From assembly GCA_031288745.1 (NCBI GenBank), contig JAITQT010000281.1:1-5207 (forward strand): DNA of 5,207 nucleotides, given 5' to 3'. Positions 1 through 5,207 of this stretch are shown here, piece after piece. Source of the stretch: Deltaproteobacteria bacterium. GTDB taxonomy: Bacteria; Desulfobacterota; Desulfarculia; Adiutricales; Adiutricaceae. The notes under the pieces were generated by a model. That model saw nothing but the letters and a program-made list of their open reading frames with translations. It did no database searches and had not been told where the DNA came from. Position numbers and translations under genes: made by a program. The number at the start of each line of letters is the position of its first letter. Positions within the stretch are counted from its first letter, which is position 1.

Positions 1-2377
1 CACCTAGTTCTTTAGCCGACAACAACACGTCGTCTCGGTCGTAGGCCGTTACCATGACTATGACCGAGGTATTTTTAAGGACCAAATTCTTATTAATCCT
101 GCGAATAGTCTCCAATCCGTCGAGGCCGGGCATCTTCCAATCGACTAAGAGTAAATCGTAATACCCAGGTCTATTTTTAAGATGATTTAAGGCCAATAAG
201 CCCGAATCGAAAGCCTCGGTCTCTAAGCCAGACCTAGTTAACGTCTCTTTTATTATCTCTAAAGCGGTCAGGTTATCGTCGATGACTAAGGCTTTTAAAT
301 TATTAAAGGCGATTTCCGAGCCCTCAACATCTTCTAAAGTTTCTAACCTCTGATCCCCTAAGCCCACGACCGCGGTAAAATTAAAGACGCTACCCTGACC
401 CTGCTCGCTCTCGCACCAAATATCCCCACCCATCATCTGACACAAACGCTTAGATATGGTTAGCCCCAAGCCAGTACCTCCGTAGCGACGGGTTATGGAA
501 CTATCGGCCTGAGAAAAGGCGGTAAAGAGATTTTGACGCTGCTCAGGCGTCATGCCGATGCCGCTATCTTTAACGGAGAAAAATAATTTAACTTGCTTTT
601 CGTCTTTTTCCAGTAAAGTCACAGTTAAGACCACTGAGCCTTTTTCGGTGAACTTAATGGCGTTGCTCAATAGGTTATTGACGATTTGCCCTAACCTTAC
701 CTGATCGCCTTTTAAATTATGAGGCACGTTGGGAGCTAGTTCTAAGATTAAAGGCACGTTTTTAGCCTCGGCTTGAGGCACATGGAGAGAAATCGAAGAC
801 TGGACTAGGTTTTTTAGATTAAAATCAGCTATCTCGAATTCCAGCTTACCGGCTTCTATTTTAGAAAAATCGAGGATATCGTTAATAATCCTTAACAAGG
901 CTTTGGTGGCCGCGCTGATGCGCTGGAGGTAATCAAACTGTTGCTCGTTTAATTCACTTTGAAGGATCAAGTGAGTCAGGCCCTGAATAGCGTTCATGGG
1001 CGTTCGAATCTCATGGCTCATGTTGGCCAAAAATTCGCTCTTGGCCCGAGCGCTTTCTTCGGCCAAGCCTCTAGCTAGACGAGCCTCCCGCTCCTGCTCG
1101 GCCATTTCCAAAAATTCCCGCTCCATCCTCTTGCGTTCGGTAAAATCAAAGTTCCCCCCGATCATACGTAAAGGCTTACCGCGCTCGTCGCGACTCATGA
1201 TCCGGGCTACATTGTAGGTCCAAAGCCAATCCTCGTTTTTACGCTTTAGCCTTAGCTCTAAAGAGAAAAAGCCCTCCGCATTGGAAGACGCCCGCTCCAT
1301 CGCCTCATTAACGGCAGAGTAATCGTCGGGATGAATTAAACTCCGCCATTCCTCGATGGTCCCCAAAAGCTCCCCTGGGTGATAGCCGAGCATCTGATAA
1401 AAAATTTCGTTATACTCTATGTGGTTACCAATAATATTGTAGTCCCAAGCCCCAAAAGACGCAGCTTTAAAAAAGAGCTGCATCTGATCGTTGCGCTCGG
1501 CTAAGACCTGCTCGATTTCCTTTTGCCTAGTAACGTTAAGCATGACGGCCAAGAGCCGCTTGGGCCGCCCATTAACGTCCCACTCGGTCACCTGCCCGCG
1601 CTCTAATATCCAAACCAAAGAACCGTTGGAGTGTCGCATCCTAACTACTGTTTCGTAAAAAGGCGTAAGGCCTAGGCAGTGCTCTTTAAGGGCGTCGGCC
1701 GTCTTACCTCTATCTTGAACGACGATTAAAGCCTCTTTAGCCTCAAGATTATTCCCCAACTCGCCTATTTCCCGACCTAATAGCTGGACGCACTTTGGGC
1801 TATATTCGACTTGCCCGGTAATTAAGTCAAGATCGACCACCCCGACGTTAGCCGCCTCCATAACCATAGCCAATCTTTTCTGCCCCTGATCTAAGGCCTG
1901 AAAGGCTTCTTGTTTGGCCGTTAAGGCGTCGGTCAGGGCCAAGCGGGCCAAACGGTTATTGTGGACATCCACAACCAAACCAGCCAAGAGGACGCCACCA
2001 TCGTCTGGGTTTCTTTCGATCACCTCGGCTGTAAGGTTCATCCAACGATACTCGCGACGGGCGTGGCTAAAGAGCCGCTGCTCAAACTCTCCGCTTACGT
2101 CTCTTCCGCTCACCAACTCGTCGAGACCCAGCACAAAATTTTTGGTCTCTTCGGGGTGAACGAAAAGGCTAATAAATTCCTTTAGCGGCATCGAGGCCCC
2201 CAAGGTCTCATCACCTAATAAAAGAAGAAAGCTGTCGTTAACCGTCACGACCGATCCCTCCAAATCCTCGGAGCGAACCTCAAGTTGCCAAATACCGACG
2301 CCGGCAAAGAAGAAATTCTTACTTAACCGATCGATAGTTAATTTAGTGCTTATTTTCTTAAGCTGGCCATCTTCCAT
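1..2377 (-). CDS. Hybrid sensor histidine kinase, three PAS domains, HisKA-HATPase-REC, C-terminus cut by window edge
   Basis: The frame is open from an ATG at 2377 to the left edge, giving 792 residues without a stop. An in-frame TAA 42 bases upstream and no other start codon between fix the start; the ribosome site is weak (GGCGAG, 6 bases off). Domains in order: PAS1 about 20-140, divergent; PAS2 about 165-290; PAS3 about 300-418 (LIHPDD at 347-352, W384xW386, then DFTERKR, a typical PAC end); an acidic/basic coiled coil 415-447; HisKA with SHEIRTP and phospho-accepting H455; HATPase_c with N-box N572, G1 DSGIG from D604, F-box LFTAFSQ, and G2 GGTGLGL from G633; then a receiver with acidic pair D700/D701, phospho-acceptor D746 (VDWKMPG) and T777. 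The conserved receiver lysine lies beyond the edge, as would any HPt or second receiver. No signal peptide or membrane segment is seen, so the kinase is probably cytoplasmic. By family knowledge it autophosphorylates on H455 and passes phosphate to D746. The ligand and output are unknown. Confidence 0.95.
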   Translation of the reverse strand, partial: MEDGQLKKISTKLTIDRLSKNFFFAGVGIWQLEVRSEDLEGSVVTVNDSFLLLLGDETLGASMPLKEFISLFVHPEETKNFVLGLDELVSGRDVSGEFEQRLFSHARREYRWMNLTAEVIERNPDDGGVLLAGLVVDVHNNRLARLALTDALTAKQEAFQALDQGQKRLAMVMEAANVGVVDLDLITGQVEYSPKCVQLLGREIGELGNNLEAKEALIVVQDRGKTADALKEHCLGLTPFYETVVRMRHSNGSLVWILERGQVTEWDVNGRPKRLLAVMLNVTRQKEIEQVLAERNDQMQLFFKAASFGAWDYNIIGNHIEYNEIFYQMLGYHPGELLGTIEEWRSLIHPDDYSAVNEAMERASSNAEGFFSLELRLKRKNEDWLWTYNVARIMSRDERGKPLRMIGGNFDFTERKRMEREFLEMAEQEREARLARGLAEESARAKSEFLANMSHEIRTPMNAIQGLTHLILQSELNEQQFDYLQRISAATKALLRIINDILDFSKIEAGKLEFEIADFNLKNLVQSSISLHVPQAEAKNVPLILELAPNVPHNLKGDQVRLGQIVNNLLSNAIKFTEKGSVVLTVTLLEKDEKQVKLFFSVKDSGIGMTPEQRQNLFTAFSQADSSITRRYGGTGLGLTISKRLCQMMGGDIWCESEQGQGSVFNFTAVVGLGDQRLETLEDVEGSEIAFNNLKALVIDDNLTALEIIKETLTRSGLETEAFDSGLLALNHLKNRPGYYDLLLVDWKMPGLDGLETIRRINKNLVLKNTSVIVMVTAYDRDDVLLSAKELG

Positions 2378-2394
2378 CGCATACTCGCCGGAGG

Positions 2395-2413
2395 CCCCCC
2401 GCTCAAAGGGGGG
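2395..2413 (-). promoter_or_regulatory. GC hairpin in the presumed 5' leader of the histidine kinase mRNA
   Basis: Six C and six G (2395-2400 and 2408-2413) form a perfect 6-bp all-GC stem around a 7-base loop. It sits between the TATAAT at 2416-2421 and the kinase start at 2377. If transcription starts about 7 bases after the TATAAT, the hairpin would be at the extreme 5' end of the mRNA and would end 17 bases before the ATG. No U-run follows, so it is not a terminator. A role in mRNA stability or translation is inference only. Confidence 0.4.
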
Positions 2414-2415
2414 AA

Positions 2416-2421
2416 ATTATA
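2416..2421 (-). promoter_or_regulatory. Candidate -10 element for the histidine kinase gene
   Basis: A perfect minus-strand TATAAT lies 38 bases upstream of the kinase ATG. The region 16-19 bases further upstream has no good -35; the best match is TTTCCT at 2441-2446, with a long 19-base spacer and only 3 of 6 positions. There is no TG extension. It could be a weak or activator-dependent promoter, or a chance match. Confidence 0.35.
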
Positions 2422-2913
2422 GGTATGGCGGCCCCTAAAAAGGAAAAAAGCTAATATGAGCCAACCCCGATTGAAGGCTAAATTGAGCGGCCGCATAAAT
2501 GTGGCCACTACCAAAAAATAGCCTTTGTCCTTAAGGTCTTAAATTAGGCCACCAAAATCAAAGCAGACGAAAAACTGCGTTGCCAAATCTTTTTAGACTA
2601 AAGAAGCGAAAAAATCAAGGCTCAGCCAAATCAAAGGCCCTAAACTAGACCATTATCTCGCTAGGTTTTCCAACAAGCCATGGCCAAGCTCTTCGCCATA
2701 TCACCTTCTAAACGCCTTAAAAGCTTAGGCAAAGAATGGACGACCGCGCTTTATAAAAAAAGTGCTAGAGACAATAAATAAAGTCATTAAAGTCAAAAAA
2801 GACCTTACCCAAAGCGGGCCTCAAAGAGAGGCGACAGACGCGATTCGTTCTTTTAGACTTTGAGGAATAGAGCTAAAGACTATTTATGATAAAAAAAAAC
2901 TAACCGTAGTTCT

Positions 2914-2942
2914 ATAATACGATCCTAAAATTTGATTGTCTA
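2914..2942 (-). promoter_or_regulatory. Candidate sigma70-type promoter with no gene directly downstream
   Basis: On the minus strand, TAGACA (2942-2937) and TATTAT (2919-2914) are separated by exactly 17 bases; each matches the sigma70 consensus at 5 of 6 positions. A perfect TTGACA also occurs slightly upstream (2954-2949), but it is 29 bases from the TATTAT and has no good -10 of its own. Transcription would begin near 2907 and run through sequence with no supported gene to the kinase, 530 bases away. It could give a long-leader kinase transcript, drive an unrecognised small RNA, be a leftover of a lost gene, or be chance in AT-rich DNA. Confidence 0.3.
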
Positions 2943-3162
2943 CTTTTTTGTCAATTTAATTTTTTAGAGCCGACCGCTATCAAACCATATGGCAGTTAAA
3001 TTAAAGTGAGAAGTCTTAGCCATCGAAGCTTTTTTCCTAAACGATCGGGCCCTAACTAATTAGAAAAACTACGATTTTTTCCCCTAGTCGCCCTATTATT
3101 TTCTCTTTTAATCTAAATCTTTATGGCCAGGCCCTAAAAAAATTAAGCTAAGGCTCTCTTTT

Positions 3163-3213
3163 ATTTTAGGACTAAAATTTAAGATATTTTAAAATATTAC
3201 TTGATAAAATCAA
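3163..3213. repeat. Cluster of AT-rich inverted repeats just past the peptidase stop
   Basis: Three small palindromes lie next to each other: TTGAT/ATCAA around AAA (3201-3213), the perfect 14-base palindrome ATATTTTAAAATAT (3184-3197), and ATTTTAG/CTAAAAT around GA (3163-3178). They begin 18 bases after the peptidase stop codon, where a transcript end would be expected. None has a GC-rich stem followed by a T-run on the minus strand, so none qualifies as a normal intrinsic terminator. They may still form weak 3'-end structure. Confidence 0.3.
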
Positions 3214-3230
3214 TATTAATCTTTAATATA

Positions 3231-5006
3231 CTATCTTTCAATTAAATTTAACATTTGTTCAATATATTCAAAACCAGAGAGCCAAAAATCATCGTCTAAA
3301 GGCCCTAGGCCCGCCTCTTTAACAATGGCCTCTGGCCCTTGAGAGCCCCCTCGAGCTAAGACGGCCTTAAAGCGAGGGTAGAAATCAGGGCCCTCGCGCT
3401 CGTAAAGCCGCCAGAGACTATAAACCAACAATTGACCGAAACTATAAGCGTAAACGTAAAAGGGGGTATGAAAAAAATGAGGGATACTCACCCATTCCCA
3501 GCAAAAATCCTCCGAGAGGACAAGGCTATCTCCGAACTGGGTTTGTAAATTTTGATAGTAAGCTTGGTTAAGATCTTCCCAAGTCGCCCCGCTCACAGTC
3601 ATCTGGTGAGCTTTAGTTTCAAAGAGGGAAAAGAAAGCTTGGCGGCCCACGGTAGCATAGGCGTCGTCAAGGAGGTGAAAGATAAGATCGTCTCTAGCCC
3701 GCCCCGTAAGGCCGCGGTCCAAAAACCTTTTGGCTAAAAGCATTTCCCCAAAAGTTGAGGCCGTTTCAGCCAAAGGTAGAGCACTGTGAAAATGAAAGAG
3801 ATTTAAATCTTTAGCCATTAGGCTATGGACAGCGTGACCAAGTTCGTGAGCTAAGGTAAAAACGTCGTGGCGGTAGCCGCAATAATTGGTTAAGACCCAG
3901 GGAGTTTGATTGGGGACAGAGGAGGCGCAAAAGGCTCCGCCAGCCTTACCTGGCCTAGGTTGAGCCCCAAGGCGACCTTCATTTAACACTCTTTTGGCCA
4001 ACTGACCAAATTCTAAATCAAATTGGTCAAAGGCCGACTCCACCTCCGCCATAGCCTCCTTAAAACTCCAGGTCTCGGCCTGGCCATTAAGCGGGGCGTA
4101 AAGATCGTAGCGCCTCAAGGCTTTAAGACCTAAGGCCTTAGCTTTAGCCTTAAAATAGCGCCCAAAAACCGAAGGGCCTTTCTCTTTGCAAACTCTTAAA
4201 AGACTTTCGACCGTTTCGGGTCTTAAATCGTTAGTTTTATCTCTAACGCCTCTAGCCGATTGATAGCTACGTAAAACCACCTTTTCTACGTTCCAGTCCC
4301 TAACTAAGGTCTGATAGATCCGCCCCAACAGAGGGCCCCCTTGGGCGTAAACCCGATAAAACTCTTGGTAGGCCCCTTGCCTATGAGCGGGGTCGCTAGA
4401 GCGAACGTAAGAAATTAGTTCCTCTCTAGTCATTTCCCTTTCGCTTTGGTCGGAGAGGAATGCCGATTTAAAACGGTAGCCGTTGGTTATGGTGTCGTAG
4501 AGGTTTATTAAAGCCGAGGACCCGGTAGCGTTTTTAAGATTGATAATCTTTTCTTCAGCTTCAGTTAAGGTGTGTATCTTAAAGGCTCTGGTTCTCTTAA
4601 GCCAATAATCGTATAGAGGGGCAGCCTTTATAAGCTCATCGGCCGATTCTTGATCTAACTCTTTCCACCATAACTCGAAAAAAATAACCGAGTTATCCAA
4701 TACGGCCATTTTTTCGTCCATGGCCTCTGAAAAACTCTGGGCCTTAGGATTGGAGGTGTCAGAGGCAAAATAGAGAGAGGCGTAGCAACAAAGAAGTTGA
4801 CTTAGGCGACTTAAATCTTCAAGCTCTTTTATCAAGTCTAAAAATTGTTCCTTCGAAGGCTTTCGGCCCTCGCTTACTAGACTTCTTTTGCTCTCGAAGG
4901 CCAGGCGCTTATCTTCTAAAGCGGCCAAGTCCAGCTTTAAATTTTCGCTATCTGGACAATAAAAACTATCCAAATTCCACTCTGGTATAGAATTATCAAA
5001 AACCAT
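3231..5006 (-). CDS. pepF: M3-family oligoendopeptidase F (zinc metallopeptidase)
   Basis: This 591-residue protein has the usual length for bacterial PepF (M3B). It hydrolyses short peptides in the cytoplasm and is thought to help recycle them after proteolysis. The N-terminus has the family-like WNL (10-12). An oligopeptidase F N-terminal domain spans roughly 110-190 and the M3 catalytic domain follows to near the end. GGAFC (356-360) precedes the zinc site HELGH: H387 and H391 bind zinc, E388 is the catalytic base, and E414 (AETAST) is the third ligand. The C-terminal segment H510-Y521, with H513, Y517, Y519 and Y521, matches the family's substrate-binding and transition-state region. All key residues are present and there is no signal peptide. 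The ATG at 5006 is supported by GAGG five bases upstream (5015-5012). The gene follows a terminator and is probably transcribed alone, but I see no clear promoter in the 80 bases before it. Substrate specificity and the exact PepF subgroup cannot be read from sequence. Confidence 0.95.
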   Translation of the reverse strand: MVFDNSIPEWNLDSFYCPDSENLKLDLAALEDKRLAFESKRSLVSEGRKPSKEQFLDLIKELEDLSRLSQLLCCYASLYFASDTSNPKAQSFSEAMDEKMAVLDNSVIFFELWWKELDQESADELIKAAPLYDYWLKRTRAFKIHTLTEAEEKIINLKNATGSSALINLYDTITNGYRFKSAFLSDQSEREMTREELISYVRSSDPAHRQGAYQEFYRVYAQGGPLLGRIYQTLVRDWNVEKVVLRSYQSARGVRDKTNDLRPETVESLLRVCKEKGPSVFGRYFKAKAKALGLKALRRYDLYAPLNGQAETWSFKEAMAEVESAFDQFDLEFGQLAKRVLNEGRLGAQPRPGKAGGAFCASSVPNQTPWVLTNYCGYRHDVFTLAHELGHAVHSLMAKDLNLFHFHSALPLAETASTFGEMLLAKRFLDRGLTGRARDDLIFHLLDDAYATVGRQAFFSLFETKAHQMTVSGATWEDLNQAYYQNLQTQFGDSLVLSEDFCWEWVSIPHFFHTPFYVYAYSFGQLLVYSLWRLYEREGPDFYPRFKAVLARGGSQGPEAIVKEAGLGPLDDDFWLSGFEYIEQMLNLIER

Positions 5007-5051
5007 GATCGCCTCTTATTTTTTTTTGGTTAGGATATCGGGCCAATAGAA

Positions 5052-5124
5052 AGGCAGCCAGTGGGCCATCTTGGAGCTAGCCTAAAACAATTTCCAACTG
5101 TGCAATTGGAAACCTAGGCTGCCT
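5052..5124. repeat. 8-bp inverted repeat bracketing the terminator upstream of pepF
   Basis: AGGCAGCC at 5052-5059 and its exact complement GGCTGCCT at 5117-5124 flank the terminator hairpin. A second, shorter outer pairing, GCCTA with TAGGC, also surrounds the hairpin and would draw in the T-rich tail. The right arm overlaps the last codons of the upstream gene. Chance is possible for 8 bp at this spacing. Confidence 0.35.
5084..5112 (-). terminator. Rho-independent terminator of the upstream gene
   Basis: On the minus strand TTTCCAA pairs with TTGGAAA (5112-5091); a T-G wobble and one more pair extend the stem to about 9 bp with a GCAC loop. TTGTTTT follows directly (5090-5084). The hairpin begins one base after the TAG stop at 5116-5114, the expected position for the end of that transcript. 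The stem is only moderately GC-rich and the T-run is broken by one G, so termination may be partial, leaving read-through as a possible way to express pepF. Confidence 0.65.
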
Positions 5125-5207
5125 CAGCCAGGGGAGGAGCCGCATCTTTAGCTGGGTAAGGAATCAGCTTGAAAGGGATGGATTTATTTTCAGTCCAGCT
5201 TTTAAGA
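5114..5207 (-). CDS. C-terminal end of an unidentified protein, cut by the right window edge
   Basis: A minus-strand frame is open from the right edge for 30 codons to a TAG at 5116-5114. The tail contains SIPFKLIPYPAKD and ends in an alanine/proline-rich stretch (APPLAEAA). Codon choice resembles the two large genes, and an intrinsic terminator follows the stop immediately, which supports this being a true gene end rather than a chance open run. The visible part has no motif I can assign to a family, so no function is proposed. Confidence 0.6.
   Translation of the reverse strand, partial: LKSWTENKSIPFKLIPYPAKDAAPPLAEAA

Larger units (their letters stand above)
2422..3230. other. Long intergenic region, no supported gene; possible decayed sequence
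   Basis: About 800 bases separate the peptidase stop from the kinase promoter region, and every frame on both strands is broken by stops. From about 2456 to 2880 the plus strand is A-rich and has short coding-like, lysine-rich fragments: a 21-codon frame from an ATG at 2456, a 33-codon frame from an ATG at 2680 to a TAA at 2779-2781, and a 44-codon open run with no ATG from 2729 to a TGA at 2861-2863. None has a convincing ribosome site or a recognisable family. From about 2880 to 3230 the sequence is strongly AT-rich, with homopolymer runs and small inverted repeats. The composition change and the interrupted coding-like fragments suggest degraded genic DNA in the left half and ordinary spacer in the right half. 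This is inference. Confidence 0.5.

Noticed and set aside
996..1217. Plus-strand open frame of 73 codons
   Set aside because: It lies wholly antisense to the HisKA and PAS3 region of the kinase; its serine/arginine-rich translation is typical of a shadow frame and it has no family motif.
1914..2185. Two overlapping plus-strand open frames (81 and 74 codons)
   Set aside because: Both are antisense to the well-supported PAS1-PAS2 coding region and overlap each other in different frames.
2680..2781. 33-codon plus-strand frame whose start loosely resembles the N-terminus of an ATP synthase delta subunit
   Set aside because: The resemblance is a few hydrophobic and lysine positions only. There is no ribosome site, no neighbouring atp gene, and the frame ends after 33 codons. 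It is kept only as part of the possible gene remnant.
2819..2865. 8-bp inverted repeat CCTCAAAG/CTTTGAGG with a 31-base loop
   Set aside because: About this many 8-bp pairs are expected by chance in a spacer this long, and no T-run or coding context gives it a role.
2913..2918. Plus-strand TATAAT
   Set aside because: The -35 position falls in a poly-A run with no match to TTGACA, and no plus-strand gene follows; it overlaps the better minus-strand promoter candidate.
3552..3737. Plus-strand open frame of 61 codons
   Set aside because: It is antisense to the catalytic domain of the M3 peptidase, with no recognisable motif.
5019..5027. Run of nine T on the plus strand, just ahead of pepF
   Set aside because: It could look like a terminator tail, but there is no GC-rich hairpin and no plus-strand gene before it. 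On the coding strand it is an A-run upstream of the ribosome site, common in leaders.
1..5207. CRISPR array, tRNA/rRNA gene, insertion sequence or novel defence cassette
   Set aside because: No regularly spaced repeats, no tRNA-like cloverleaf, no transposase or terminal repeats, and no accessory gene cluster were seen. The two large genes belong to common families.

Overview
The window carries three genes, all on the minus strand. From right to left these are the last 30 codons of an unidentified gene, a complete M3-family oligoendopeptidase F gene, and a large hybrid sensor histidine kinase that runs off the left edge. No plus-strand gene, RNA gene, CRISPR array or insertion sequence could be supported. 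The proteins and the sigma70-like signals are plainly bacterial. A soluble multi-PAS hybrid kinase suggests a Gram-negative bacterium, and the general style would fit a Desulfobacterota or other proteobacterial genome. That placement is a guess, because no marker gene is present. Base composition is moderate in the genes and clearly AT-rich between about 2880 and 3230.

Right end (5207-5007): an open frame ends at a TAG (5116-5114). A rho-independent terminator (hairpin 5091-5112, T-rich run 5084-5090) follows at once, and the peptidase start is about 80 bases further on. An 8-bp inverted repeat brackets this terminator. I see no convincing promoter directly in front of the peptidase.

Centre right (5006-3231): a full-length 591-residue M3B zinc metallopeptidase with HEXXH at 387-391, the third zinc ligand E414, and the family's C-terminal His/Tyr-rich segment. 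It is expected to degrade oligopeptides in the cytoplasm.

Centre (3230-2378): an unusually long stretch of about 850 bases without a supported gene. The part next to the peptidase holds AT-rich inverted repeats. A good minus-strand promoter candidate lies at 2914-2942 with no gene directly behind it. The part at 2456-2880 has lysine-rich coding-like fragments on the plus strand broken by many stops, possibly a decayed gene. Just ahead of the kinase there is a perfect TATAAT and a C6/G6 hairpin in the presumed leader.

Left (2377-1): 792 residues of a hybrid histidine kinase with three PAS domains, a coiled-coil linker, HisKA with H455, an HATPase_c domain and most of a receiver domain with phospho-acceptor D746. 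There is no membrane segment, so it should sense a cytoplasmic or diffusible signal. Its C-terminus and any partner regulator lie outside the window. Nothing in the sequence links the peptidase to the kinase functionally; they look like separate transcription units that share a direction.
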